DNA of 64,000 nt from an uncultured Prevotella sp. (GTDB taxonomy: Bacteria > Bacteroidota > Bacteroidia > Bacteroidales > Bacteroidaceae). The notes below the pieces were generated by a model that was not told the origin of the DNA, searched no databases, and saw only the letters and a program-made list of their open reading frames with translations. A program made the translations under genes and the position numbers. Of the stretch, positions 45,346 to 54,180 are shown one piece after another (position 1 is the stretch's first letter; each line of letters begins with the position of its first letter). The stretch spans positions 42,436 through 106,435 of the forward strand of contig ONQB01000008.1 in NCBI GenBank assembly GCA_900319905.1. Reading direction: 5' to 3'.

Positions 45346-47973
45346 TTATCTCCTTCTTGATTGATGTTTCTTTGCATTGGAAGTGAGGCCGATAACCTCA
45401 CGCCAAGGACGCAACTGATCGGTGCTGTAATAGAGCGGGCCATCAATCTGATGGACCACAACGTCGGAGGCGTTGTAGATGTTGCTCGTGGCACTGGTAC
45501 CAGAGCCAGTGGTCTGGAACCAGTATTCTCTGCCGATCATGTTGTAGAGTCCGTCGCTCTTTATCACCTTACGGGTGTTGCCCAACTGGTCGGTCACATT
45601 GAAGTCGTCGTCATTGGCGTTGACTGTGACAGAGAAGAAGCGCTTGTTGGCCGGATTGACCTTTGATGTCTCATACTTCATATTGCTCACAGGCTTGCCT
45701 CCGATGAACACGGAGTTGTCCTGGATATGGTAACGCAGAAAGTCGGTTATGATGGCCTCGAGTTTCGTCTTGGCTGCACGGTACCTGGCGTTGTCGCCAC
45801 CGAAGTCGGCTGCTGTAAGGTTCTCATAGTCGGTCCATGTGGGCAGATAACCGTTGTCGATCAGTTTCTGGATAGAAGCATTGGTGGGAACGTAGACGGT
45901 ATAGTTGAATGCATCAAAGACGGAGATGTTCTTGTCCACACAGGTTCCGTTGATGCTACTCAACGATCTCACCATCAGGTTGCTGCCATTGAGTAACTCC
46001 AGGAACTTGCTGCATTCGTTGTGTGCGCTGAGAATGGAATAGGTGCTTTTGCGACTGGTAATGGGCGGCATGTTGTCAACAACATACGACTTACCATTAC
46101 CATTCTCCGACATGTCATAGATGTTGGTGACGGTCAGAGGCTTTTCTTCATCAATCTGCCAGCCGCCCTTGACAGTCATCGAACCCACAGAACCGGCGTG
46201 AGCCACTTCGATGGGGCTGCCACCTTTAGTCTTATAATAGGTATGGCCGTCCTCAACATTACCCACGATAATCATCGTGTTGAGCAAGTCGGTCAGGCGG
46301 TTCTGCACCTGGGCGTCTGTCGCATCGCTGAGGCTGGACGAGGTGTCGATGGTACCTGTGCTCATATTATAATAGTAGCGGTGGGCCTTGACCTTCTTCG
46401 CATCCTCATCATAATAGAACTGGAAGATTATGGTACGGCCGGAGGCAAACGAGCAGGGGTCTACGTAGGTCATCATAGCGTTGTTGGTCGGAATGATGAA
46501 ACTGTAGTAGGAGTCCATAGAGTTGAGATACGGCTCAAAGTTCAGATTCTCTATACCCCAGTAGATAACGCTCATCGTGTTATGATTGACCAGTGCGGGG
46601 AAGGAAACTGAACTGTAAGAGGCAGGTGTGAAGACTTTGTTGGTCAGATAGACCACGCCATTGCAACCCATGAAACAACTGTCTACGTCGGCGGGTGTGA
46701 TGCCGAGAGATACCTTCGTAGTGTTGTCGACAATGTTTTTGAACTTTGACGGCACGGTTTCGCTGAATGAGGAGATCATGTCAATGTCGAGCATTTTGAC
46801 GAGTACGTTGAGAGGAACGTTGTCCCAACTGCCGTACATGGCTTTCAGTACCTTGCCATCTCCGTTCCACCAATGGTCAAGTGCCTCGTTCGACGGTACG
46901 AGCATGGCTCCTGCATCATAGTCCATCGTGTAGTTGGCAGTGTTCTTGTACATGTATTGGTTCCATCCTGGGTCGAAGAGCAGTTGGGCACTCACGGTCT
47001 TACCGTCGGGATCTGTGCCCAGTGCATCTGTTGTGGCATTGCCATAGTTGCCCGTATTGGCGGTGGCTGCGAAATACTTTAATGTGTAAACGGAATCAGT
47101 AGAGTTGTAAAGACGGTCGTATTCCTTTGTAGCTGCGGCATCATAATAAGGTGCGCAGAATCGGTCGAGCAGTGATTTGAAGGTCGACATGTTGGCATGT
47201 GAGCTGATGATGCCGGCCATGTTGTCAGAAGGCATCATCACGCCTTCCAACTTCTGTATGTAGCCGTTCTTGCAGGTGATGTCACGTTCTATAACCTTTT
47301 TCCCGTTGACCCACGCGTCATTGGTCGAACTCGACTGTCCGTTGGTCAGTATAGAGAGGTCTTCCGAAGTGATGTTGTTGAAAGTCATGTAAGCCGGAAG
47401 AAAGTGGATCATCGGCGTCGAGGTGTTGTCTCTTAAGAGAAGGATGCCCCGGTTGTTGTTCTTATATTTGGCCCAATAAGTGGTGTTGGGCATTTGCGAC
47501 GGGTAGATGCGCGATACAGAATCGAGCACGGACGTTGACGTCTCGCGTCGCATGCAGCGACCTTCCAATGGTGGGTTGCCACTCACATTGCTCAGCAACT
47601 CGATGAGATAGGCGTTGTTGACCATGCTGTTGTTGAGCAGCAGTTTCTTCTTAGCCAAGGACAGACCGCTGTAGCTCTTCACTCCCCAGGAGTTGTTTTT
47701 GAAGAACGATTCATATGCATCGTCGTCGGCCACGAAGAGCGTCTTGCTGCCTGTATGGTTGAGCACGTCGGTCTGCCCCAGGTCGTCAATCAGACGTAGG
47801 GTGTAGGTGTAGTTGCCTTCGTTCTGCAGGCGCTCGTAAATGGAGTTGCCAAGCCACGAAGGTTGACCGATTAAGGAATCATCATCACACGACTGCAATA
47901 CCATTGCGCCGCTCATTGCGAGGACGAACGCAACCGTCGGCAACAGCCTGATGGTAGGTTTAGGATATTTCAT
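45346..47973 (-). CDS. Four-unit FAS1 surface lipoprotein, first gene of the operon
   Basis: An 875-residue lipoprotein with Cys29 in 'MVLQSCDDDSLIG'. Four FAS1-like units are recognisable from 'strand + P-T/S-N' signatures: 'KTLFVADDDAYESFF' (about 60-75), 'GAMLVPSNEALDHWW' (about 360), 'YSFIIPTNNAMMTYV' (about 500) and 'YTVYVPTNASIQKLI' (about 695). FAS1 domains usually mediate adhesion to proteins or glycans. An upstream in-frame ATG (47997) adds 8 residues; 'MKYPKPTIRLLPTVAFVLAM' at 47973 gives a normal lipoprotein signal. It heads the apparent nine-gene operon. Confidence 0.87.
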   Translation of the reverse strand: MKYPKPTIRLLPTVAFVLAMSGAMVLQSCDDDSLIGQPSWLGNSIYERLQNEGNYTYTLRLIDDLGQTDVLNHTGSKTLFVADDDAYESFFKNNSWGVKSYSGLSLAKKKLLLNNSMVNNAYLIELLSNVSGNPPLEGRCMRRETSTSVLDSVSRIYPSQMPNTTYWAKYKNNNRGILLLRDNTSTPMIHFLPAYMTFNNITSEDLSILTNGQSSSTNDAWVNGKKVIERDITCKNGYIQKLEGVMMPSDNMAGIISSHANMSTFKSLLDRFCAPYYDAAATKEYDRLYNSTDSVYTLKYFAATANTGNYGNATTDALGTDPDGKTVSAQLLFDPGWNQYMYKNTANYTMDYDAGAMLVPSNEALDHWWNGDGKVLKAMYGSWDNVPLNVLVKMLDIDMISSFSETVPSKFKNIVDNTTKVSLGITPADVDSCFMGCNGVVYLTNKVFTPASYSSVSFPALVNHNTMSVIYWGIENLNFEPYLNSMDSYYSFIIPTNNAMMTYVDPCSFASGRTIIFQFYYDEDAKKVKAHRYYYNMSTGTIDTSSSLSDATDAQVQNRLTDLLNTMIIVGNVEDGHTYYKTKGGSPIEVAHAGSVGSMTVKGGWQIDEEKPLTVTNIYDMSENGNGKSYVVDNMPPITSRKSTYSILSAHNECSKFLELLNGSNLMVRSLSSINGTCVDKNISVFDAFNYTVYVPTNASIQKLIDNGYLPTWTDYENLTAADFGGDNARYRAAKTKLEAIITDFLRYHIQDNSVFIGGKPVSNMKYETSKVNPANKRFFSVTVNANDDDFNVTDQLGNTRKVIKSDGLYNMIGREYWFQTTGSGTSATSNIYNASDVVVHQIDGPLYYSTDQLRPWREVIGLTSNAKKHQSRRR

Positions 47974-48036
47974 ATCTGTTATAGATTTTAGAAGCACTCA
48001 CTCGCATCAATGTGGATCCATTGTTTGTAGCTAATG

Positions 48037-48114
48037 TTTACTTCTTTGCATTATGTATAGTTAAAGTGTCTTCACAAGAGGTTTTGTTTTTTTAAGTAAT
48101 GCAAAGTAAGTAAA
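48037..48114. repeat. Imperfect 17/18-bp inverted repeat upstream of the FAS1-SusCD operon
   Basis: Left arm TTTACTTCTTTGCATTA (48037-48053) and the reverse complement of the right arm, TTTACTTACTTTGCATTA (48097-48114), differ by one inserted base. The arms are 43 bases apart. Could be an operator, a pair of promoter-like boxes or an inversion site. Confidence 0.75.
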
Positions 48115-48155
48115 AATATCCTGCAAAGGCAGAAAATATCGTCCCGTAAAATGGT

Positions 48156-48203
48156 AAAATCGTCTATTTCTGTGATTATTTGGTGCTTTTAGACGATTTT
48201 TTC
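48156..48203 (-). terminator. Candidate terminator of the thiamin operon
   Basis: AAAATCGTCTA pairs with TAGACGATTTT across a 24-base loop, about 85 bases after the pnuT stop. Short T-runs flank it on both strands. Confidence 0.55.
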
Positions 48204-48286
48204 TTTGTAGTTGATGATTTCCCTTTTGCCATCGTTGTGGCGGCCCATGTGTTGAGCCTCACGGGCCTATGAGTGAGAATATGGCG

Positions 48287-48874
48287 TCAGGCTTGCTGAC
48301 GCATCATATTCTTCCATTTGATGTAGCCCAGCACGGCGATGATGACATAGAGGGCGTAGAGGGATGCTTTGAAGGGCAGACCTTTGTAAAAGTAGAGAGC
48401 CGAGGACACAATATCCACGACAATCCAGACAATCCATTGCTCGAGATACTTCCTGGCCAGTGCCCAAATGCCTACAAAGGAAAGGGCCGTCGTGAAAGCG
48501 TCGGCTACCGGAACGGTTGATCCCACTTGTATCAGCCAGTACCACAGAATGGCCCAGATGGCGAGGGTGGCAACGGTCCACGGCAGGATGAGCCGTTTCT
48601 TGAAATGCGTGACGGGGAGGACCTCACCGTCTTTTTGGTTGTGTTTCTTGCCGAACTTCCATGCCCAGACGCCATAGACGGTCATGAACAGGTAATAGAA
48701 CTCCATGCCACAGTCGGCATAAAGTCCACTCTGATAATACAACACGATGTCGAGAACCTCCATGACAAAACCAATCAACCATAGCCACATGGAAGCCTTG
48801 TATTCTAAGAGAATGTAGGCCAGTCCGAGGATTGTCGTCGTGATGTCCAGCCAGTGCATGATGAAAAAATTCAT
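48287..48874 (-). CDS. pnuT: PnuC-family vitamin transporter, probably thiamin (PnuT)
   Basis: A 195-residue, roughly seven-TM protein of the PnuC family. It is Trp-rich, with 'EYKASMWLWLIGFVMEVLDI' and 'EQWIVWIVVDIVSSALYFYK'. PnuC relatives carry nicotinamide riboside, but this gene is the last of a TPP-riboswitch unit with thiamin pyrophosphokinase, which marks it as PnuT. It would move thiamin across the inner membrane by facilitated diffusion, with trapping by phosphorylation. It begins 73 bases after the kinase stop. Confidence 0.88.
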   Translation of the reverse strand: MNFFIMHWLDITTTILGLAYILLEYKASMWLWLIGFVMEVLDIVLYYQSGLYADCGMEFYYLFMTVYGVWAWKFGKKHNQKDGEVLPVTHFKKRLILPWTVATLAIWAILWYWLIQVGSTVPVADAFTTALSFVGIWALARKYLEQWIVWIVVDIVSSALYFYKGLPFKASLYALYVIIAVLGYIKWKNMMRQQA

Positions 48875-48947
48875 TGCGTATTATCGTTTGTCGTGGTTTT
48901 CTATAATATCGTTATTAATTGTTTCTTCACTTGCGTAAAAGCTACGA

Positions 48948-49607
48948 TCATATCTTTCCACTTTTTGTCTCAAAGGTGAAGTAGGCGGTGAAGATACCGT
49001 CGGACTTGATGTGAACCTTAGTGGAGGTTGCTTCATTGAGCGTACCCTGCCATAGTTCTTTGAAAGGATAGAGGGGCCATTTGAGTCCATCGCTCTGAAG
49101 GAGTTGGCAGGAAACGTTGAAGATACTGACTTGCTGTCCTGGGAAGGTGTCGAAGGAAGCATTGCCCTCGGTCACCACAAACCAGCCGTAGTCGGTGATC
49201 ATCGTGGGTTGGAGGCCGAAGTCGCGGTAGTAGGTTACCATCAAGGCAATATTGGCTAAGGTGTGGTCTTCACGCTTGCCTGTGGCACCGATATAGGCGA
49301 TGCGCCTCATGCCTTGCTTCATGACGAAGCGCGTGGCTTTGGTCAGGTCGTTGTCATCCTGCTCGTCGATCTGATGGAAAATGTCCTCGATGGCAGGCAG
49401 GTATGCTCTGGGCATGGAGTCACCGTCGCCGACGATGGCCTGTGGCATGAGTCCATGGCCTAAAACTGTAATGCCGGCCATATCGCAGCAACATAGGTAG
49501 TGGGCTCGGGAAACAATAGCACACGGTATTTGAGCGGTGGGGTAGTCGCCGTTGGCGACTATCACCGCGTCAAATACCGAGTCCTTAGTGATTTGTTGGA
49601 AATGCAT
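48948..49607 (-). CDS. Thiamin pyrophosphokinase
   Basis: A 219-residue TPK that converts thiamin + ATP to TPP. Visible motifs: 'FDAVIVANGDYP' near the N-terminus, 'AIVGDGDSMP' (GDxDS metal site) and 'EQDDNDLTKATRF' (the DQ..TDL-type site), then 'IGATGKREDHTLANIALM'. The open frame runs upstream to 49739 inside the receptor gene, but the ATG at 49607 shares its A with the receptor TAA stop (TAATG), indicating translational coupling and giving the family length. It traps imported thiamin. Confidence 0.92.
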   Translation of the reverse strand: MHFQQITKDSVFDAVIVANGDYPTAQIPCAIVSRAHYLCCCDMAGITVLGHGLMPQAIVGDGDSMPRAYLPAIEDIFHQIDEQDDNDLTKATRFVMKQGMRRIAYIGATGKREDHTLANIALMVTYYRDFGLQPTMITDYGWFVVTEGNASFDTFPGQQVSIFNVSCQLLQSDGLKWPLYPFKELWQGTLNEATSTKVHIKSDGIFTAYFTFETKSGKI

Positions 49608-51985
49608 TAGAAGTTGATACTCAAATGAGCCATCCAGTTGAACGGAGCGGAGGGAGCGAAGCCTGCCTCGTAGAGGTCGTGGGAGCAGTAAGCCTCGACA
49701 TTGCCCTTGCTGTCCTTGCGGAACGAGGGCGCTGCCCAACCGTTGTTGTCATACTTTGTGTCGAAGATGTTGTATAGGGTGATGCCAATGGCAGCGTCCT
49801 TGATGCCGAAGTGGGGCAGGGCGAAGCGGTAGCTCAGGTCCACGTTGGTGGTGAAATGCTTCTTGAGGAACATGTCCACGTTGCGGTCGAAACTGCCGTC
49901 CCCGTTGTAGTTCTTGTAGCTGTCGAAGTCGGTGTTGGTCAGATACTGCTTGCCGATGTACTGGCTCTGCACGCTTGCGTTGAACCCGGCGTAGGTGAAC
50001 GTCAGGATGTTGTTGAAGATGAAGTCGGGCGAGAAAGCGGTGTGTGTGTCACCGAGGTTTGCAGCCGATCCGTCGTTGAGCGTCACAGTCCAATCCTTGT
50101 TGATGCTGTGTGCCCAGGTTGCGTTGGCATCCCAGCGGAAGAACTTACAAGGCTTCCAGGCAGCTTCCAGCTCAATGCCCTCGCGGTAAGACTTACCGCT
50201 GTTGTCGTTGCTGGCAATCATCTCACCAATCTCGTTGATGGCTCCGGTGAGCACATACTGATGGTTGTAGTACATATAGTAGAGGTTGACACCGGCTGTG
50301 AATGTCTTGCTGTCGTAGTGGTAGCCGAGCTCCCAGTCCTGTAGCTTCTCAGCCTTCAGATGGGTCACGTAGTTGTCCTGGTAGTCGTTGCGCGTGGGCT
50401 CCTTGTGGCTGATGGCATAGCTCACATACAGCCGGTTGTGGCTGTCGAGCTGATAGTTCAGTCCGGCCTTGGGGTTGAAGAAGTCGAAGTCGTCGTGTGC
50501 CCAGAGCTTGTTGTCGGGGTTGGCACCATACCAGTCGCCCGGGTCCTGCAGACGGAAGCCTACATGACGGTATTGCAGGTCGACATAGGCATTGAGACCT
50601 GTCAGGAACGTCCAGGCAGCCTTTGCGTAAACATTGAAGTCACTCTTCCACGCCTCGTTGCGATAGTACTCAAAGTCGGGATACACCGTAGTAGTCGGTG
50701 TGTAAGGCTTCGTCACCGTGCCGTTGGCATCCTTCAGCTTGTTGCCGTCAGCGTCCTTATATATATAATAAGGTGTGTTCATTTCCCAGATGACCTTACC
50801 GAAGTGCTCGCCGTCGTAGCGGTTCCATCCCGCACCGAGCGTGGCCTTCAGGTCCTTCTTGTTGTCATAGTTGATGCTGGCGATGGCTCCGTAGAAGTCG
50901 TTGTCCATCTTCTTCTGCCGCACAAGGTCGCCCGTCACGTGAGAATAATAGGTCGTACCGTTGCTGACGATGAAGTTGTTCTTGTCGTCGGTAGCCAGTC
51001 CGTAGTCAGCCCAAGCCTTTCCGTCCTTGTATTCCTCGTAATAACCCTGTCCTTTAGTGTAGTGAAGGGTGGCGTTGAGACTCCACTTGTCGCCAAGCAG
51101 CTGGCTGGCGATGAGCTGATAGTTTTGCTGATGGTATTTGTCGGTCTGTCCGTCGTAGTACTGCATGTTGCCGTTCTGGTCCCAGTATACACCGCACGAG
51201 TTGTAGCGTCGTCCATAGAGACTCTGCTCGTACTTTGAGGCATAGTTCCATGCGTGATAAGTGCGCTCGGTGCCGTTCCAAGTGAGGAACTTCACCATAG
51301 TGTTGTCGGCAAAGTAGCCGGCCTGGATAAAATAAGAGTTGAGCTTTGTCGAGGCACGGTCGAGATAGCCTTTCGACCCTATGTTTGACAGCCGTCCTTG
51401 CAGTCCCCAGTGTCCGCCGAGGATTCCTGTGCCGAAGCGCAACGTCTCTTTGTGGCTATAGTAAGAACCTGCACTGGCATCGAGCCTGAAATATGGCTGC
51501 ATGCCGATGTTTTCTGTCTGCATGTTCAGCGTGGCGCCAAAGGCACCTGCACCGTTGGTGGAAGTGCCAGCACCGCGTTGTATCTGCATGCTTTGCAGCG
51601 ACGAGGCGAAGTCGCCCATATTGACAAAGTACACCTGAGAACTCTCAGCGTCGTTGACTGGCACGCCGTTGGCGGTGATGTTGATGCGGCTTGGGTCTAC
51701 GCCACGCACGTGGATGGAGGTATAGCCAATGCCGTTGCCGGCATCTGAAGTGGTGGTCACCGACGGAGTGAGCGAGAGGATATAGGGGATGTCCTGCCCG
51801 AAGTTGACTTGCTTGATTTGTTGTTTCGAAAGTGTAGTGAACGCCATTGGCGTCTTTTTCCCTGCACGGGTGGAAGTTACCTGAACATCCTGAAGCGCGT
51901 ACGTCTTGATTGAGTCGACGGGCTCGCCGGCCACTGCCGGCATGGTAGCGCACAACGACGCTGCCATCAAAACTAAAGTTTTCAT
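49607..51985 (-). CDS. TonB-dependent outer-membrane receptor for thiamin (predicted)
   Basis: A 792-residue receptor. Signal peptide 'MKTLVLMAASLCATMPAVAG' is followed by a plug with 'ALQDVQVTSTRAGKKTPMAF', 'SIHVRGVDPSRINITANGVP' and 'IQRGAGTSTNGAGAFGATLN'. The barrel ends 'APFNWMAHLSINF'. It lacks the CarboxypepD-like domain and a SusD partner, so it is a simple TonB receptor. The TPP riboswitch directly upstream and thiamin genes downstream predict thiamin (or a phosphate ester) as substrate, matching known Bacteroidetes thiamin regulons. Confidence 0.9.
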   Translation of the reverse strand: MKTLVLMAASLCATMPAVAGEPVDSIKTYALQDVQVTSTRAGKKTPMAFTTLSKQQIKQVNFGQDIPYILSLTPSVTTTSDAGNGIGYTSIHVRGVDPSRINITANGVPVNDAESSQVYFVNMGDFASSLQSMQIQRGAGTSTNGAGAFGATLNMQTENIGMQPYFRLDASAGSYYSHKETLRFGTGILGGHWGLQGRLSNIGSKGYLDRASTKLNSYFIQAGYFADNTMVKFLTWNGTERTYHAWNYASKYEQSLYGRRYNSCGVYWDQNGNMQYYDGQTDKYHQQNYQLIASQLLGDKWSLNATLHYTKGQGYYEEYKDGKAWADYGLATDDKNNFIVSNGTTYYSHVTGDLVRQKKMDNDFYGAIASINYDNKKDLKATLGAGWNRYDGEHFGKVIWEMNTPYYIYKDADGNKLKDANGTVTKPYTPTTTVYPDFEYYRNEAWKSDFNVYAKAAWTFLTGLNAYVDLQYRHVGFRLQDPGDWYGANPDNKLWAHDDFDFFNPKAGLNYQLDSHNRLYVSYAISHKEPTRNDYQDNYVTHLKAEKLQDWELGYHYDSKTFTAGVNLYYMYYNHQYVLTGAINEIGEMIASNDNSGKSYREGIELEAAWKPCKFFRWDANATWAHSINKDWTVTLNDGSAANLGDTHTAFSPDFIFNNILTFTYAGFNASVQSQYIGKQYLTNTDFDSYKNYNGDGSFDRNVDMFLKKHFTTNVDLSYRFALPHFGIKDAAIGITLYNIFDTKYDNNGWAAPSFRKDSKGNVEAYCSHDLYEAGFAPSAPFNWMAHLSINF

Positions 51986-52020
51986 CTAAACTTTTTGTTT
52001 AATAAACTAATTAACTTAAG

Positions 52021-52105
52021 GGATTGCATCCTACCTACGCCGGCATTATCCGGATCAGGTTAATGGGTATGTTCTCAGCAACGGCAATAACCGAAGCACC
52101 CCTTA
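52021..52105 (-). promoter_or_regulatory. TPP riboswitch (THI element)
   Basis: On the minus strand the conserved parts are all present: GGGGTGC, GCTGAGA, ACCC, then AACCTGATCCGGATAATGCC and GGCGTAGG. This is the TPP-binding fold with P1-P5 elements. It lies 35 bases before the receptor ATG and should switch off the thiamin operon when TPP is plentiful, by hiding the start region or by early termination. Confidence 0.96.
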
Positions 52106-52128
52106 GAAAGCATTCTGCTTTCCAATTG

Positions 52129-52159
52129 CAAAGTTAGGTAAACTATTGTGAAATACCAA
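52129..52159 (-). promoter_or_regulatory. Promoter of the thiamin operon (TTG-N20-TAACTTTG)
   Basis: Minus strand: -33 TTG (52157-52159) and -7 TAACTTTG (52129-52136) with exactly 20 bases between. Transcription would begin just before the riboswitch. Confidence 0.75.
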
Positions 52160-52434
52160 ACAATAATGCATAAAATAACTTGCCTGTTCTTTTCTATTTA
52201 ACTAGTAGTCGTTATTGGTGCTGAGGATCAGGGACTGCTAGCTATCGACTGGTTTTTTGTCTATGTGATACTGGATGATATGTGTTGTTGTAATGGATCG
52301 CTTGGCATAGTCTGTCAGAAAAACTTACCGGATTTTAACATTTCGGCAATGCTCTGAAATCTTCTGACGATTGCGTACCAAGGGTAAGAACTTTGAATAT
52401 TTGGCTCTTTTTGCTCTCGTCATGCCGCCATTGA

Positions 52435-52544
52435 GATGCGATTCCGCCGATATACCGATGCATTGCCGCCGAAACGTTAGTGCTGTTTCGGCGATATTCC
52501 GTTGCCATTTCGCCGAAATGCCGTTGCTTTCTCGCCGATATCGT
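52435..52544 (+). repeat. Five tandem 22-bp repeats related to the 28.8-kb array
   Basis: Units start at 52435, 52457, 52479, 52501 and 52523. The best unit, GTTGCCATTTCGCCGAAATG + CC, matches the 28.8-kb unit at about 15 of 22 positions, including TTTCGsCGAAATGsC. Confidence 0.85.
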
Positions 52545-52785
52545 AATAAGGATTGGTTGTAAAAGAGATTATAATAGGAAGGCAGGCTCGTAAGCTATTA
52601 ACAATAAGCGAGTTATAGATAATGCCCAAGAATCGCGTATTTGCGAATAATCGTCCGTCTTTGACGTAGAAATGTTAAAATGAAGGCGTAAAGTAAAGAT
52701 TATTCGCAGTTCGATGATGTGCGCAATGTTAGTAAAGTCGATGGATAGGTAGGGGGGCTTGGGATAGGATTCGGCGTTTGGTAAA

Positions 52786-52889
52786 ATTGGGGAAGTCCAG
52801 AAGTTAGGAAGTTCTGTCATTACTATTATGATAGATACTTATGCATTTGACTGAACTTCTGAACTTCTGGACTCCCGGACTTCTCCAAT
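52786..52889. repeat. MITE-like element copy A (104 bp)
   Basis: Bounded by 13-bp terminal inverted repeats ATTGGGGAAGTCC / GGACTTCTCCAAT (one mismatch). The core GTTCTGTCATTACTAT...TACTTATGCATTTGACTGA matches copy B in reverse orientation. Confidence 0.85.
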
Positions 52890-52913
52890 ATTGATACACG
52901 CTCTTTTCATTGA

Positions 52914-54149
52914 TCAGTGGGTGGCGGTCCACCAGGCTGTCTTTTCTTTTCCCTTCACGGCCACGCTGTTAACACTGGGGTCGGAGATTGTCAGTCCGGA
53001 ATAGTGTTTGACGGTGATCAGACGTGGACCTGAGAGGTAGATGTAGGAATACAACTGGTCGGTATGTACGGTGGCCTTGATGGCACTGCTTAGGGCAGAA
53101 TTGAAATCATTGAGCAGGTCGGTGTTTTGGCATAGGTGGGCCACATAATCACCAAGGTCGTAGAAGAGGTGTGTGTTGAACCCATCGAGTGCCTGCAGGC
53201 TGTCGCGTTGGGTCTCGTCGAAGGTGAAATGGTCGTTGATGGCTTTCATGCAGGAAGCCAGGTTGTCCATCTTTCGGCAGTCCACTACCGACAGTCCACC
53301 GTAGGGGTAGCTGTAGTTGGAGTAGAACTTGTAGAAGTCATTGGCTGCTGTCGTGTAGTTGGGAGTGGCGGAGGCCAGTGAAGACCACATCGTCTGATAG
53401 GGCATGCCTACGCCCATCACTTCTGACGTAGAACCGATGAGGAAGTTGGTGACGTTTCTGAGCTCGTAGGCGGTTTCCACATTGGCCATATAGCAGTCGT
53501 CGAAAAGGATGTACTGCATCTTGATGCCTGCGGTCGCAATGCCCTCCGCCAGTGTGGGAATATTGGTGGCGTAGTTGTTGTCGCTCACGCTGCCATAGAA
53601 ACGCGTTATGGGGTAGGGTGGGGTAGGTGTCTGGTTGCTCTTTTGATTACCCGGCAGCAGACGTTTCGCTCCGTAAGGATAGTTGGTCCAGTCCTCCTTA
53701 TAGGTCCATCCGCTGCCGTGGCAACCGATGATCATAGCGTAGTTGAGTGCTGGCGCATAGGTCTTCACATCGTTGAGAATAGATGCAATGCCATCGGCAG
53801 TAGTGTAGATGTTGCCGTCGTAGGTCTTAAGGGGCAGATGTCGCACCTGCCCTTTTTCATAAGTTATCTCATAGAGGTCGGAGCTCTCTGCGGAGTTGCT
53901 GATAAACACCAATACTCTGCCGGTATTGCCCTTAGCCGTCTTGATGGCACTCTCTATGCTGTCGATATTGGCCAGAAAATAGTTGTAGAGGCCTGAACTC
54001 GATGAGGAGCCGGACCATGGCATAAACACCAATACCGTTTGCTTGTTGTAGTCGTCAACATCTTCCGAATCGTCGCTGCAAGAGCTAAACGAAACAAGGC
54101 TGAAGAGACCAATACAAAACAATAGCAAGAATAGTATGCGCCTTTTCAT
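52914..54149 (-). CDS. Clostripain-family (C11) cysteine peptidase lipoprotein
   Basis: A 411-residue surface lipoprotein with Cys24 in 'SFSSCSDDSEDVDD', an acidic surface-export tail. The catalytic pair is His144 in 'IIGCHGSGW' and Cys219 in 'LFDDCYMANVETAYEL', as in C11 clostripain-like peptidases. 'GGLSVVDCRKMDNLASCM' is also typical. Clostripain cleaves after Arg/Lys; this member's specificity is unknown. The gene stands alone and is flanked on both sides by inverted MITE-like elements. Confidence 0.9.
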   Translation of the reverse strand: MKRRILFLLLFCIGLFSLVSFSSCSDDSEDVDDYNKQTVLVFMPWSGSSSSSGLYNYFLANIDSIESAIKTAKGNTGRVLVFISNSAESSDLYEITYEKGQVRHLPLKTYDGNIYTTADGIASILNDVKTYAPALNYAMIIGCHGSGWTYKEDWTNYPYGAKRLLPGNQKSNQTPTPPYPITRFYGSVSDNNYATNIPTLAEGIATAGIKMQYILFDDCYMANVETAYELRNVTNFLIGSTSEVMGVGMPYQTMWSSLASATPNYTTAANDFYKFYSNYSYPYGGLSVVDCRKMDNLASCMKAINDHFTFDETQRDSLQALDGFNTHLFYDLGDYVAHLCQNTDLLNDFNSALSSAIKATVHTDQLYSYIYLSGPRLITVKHYSGLTISDPSVNSVAVKGKEKTAWWTATH

Positions 54150-54180
54150 GTTGTTGAATTAAAAAAGAGGATGTATCTAA

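Larger units (their letters stand above)
47974..48286. other. Promoter region of the FAS1-SusCD operon
   Basis: A 313-bp gap with no gene. It holds an imperfect inverted repeat (48037-48053 / 48097-48114), a near-consensus minus-strand -7 box TTACTTTG inside its right arm, and a hairpin (48156-48203) that probably ends the thiamin operon. Confidence 0.6.
52137..52913. other. Intergenic region rich in repeats
   Basis: About 780 bases with no convincing gene. It contains a 22-bp tandem array (52435-52544) and the MITE-like element A (52786-52889). Confidence 0.75.

Noticed and set aside
29127-47973. Interpretation as a standard polysaccharide utilisation locus
   Set aside because: No glycoside hydrolase, lyase, esterase, hybrid two-component regulator or SusR-type gene is visible in or beside the operon.
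52569-52820. 83-codon minus-strand open frame
   Set aside because: It runs into MITE copy A and has no recognisable features.
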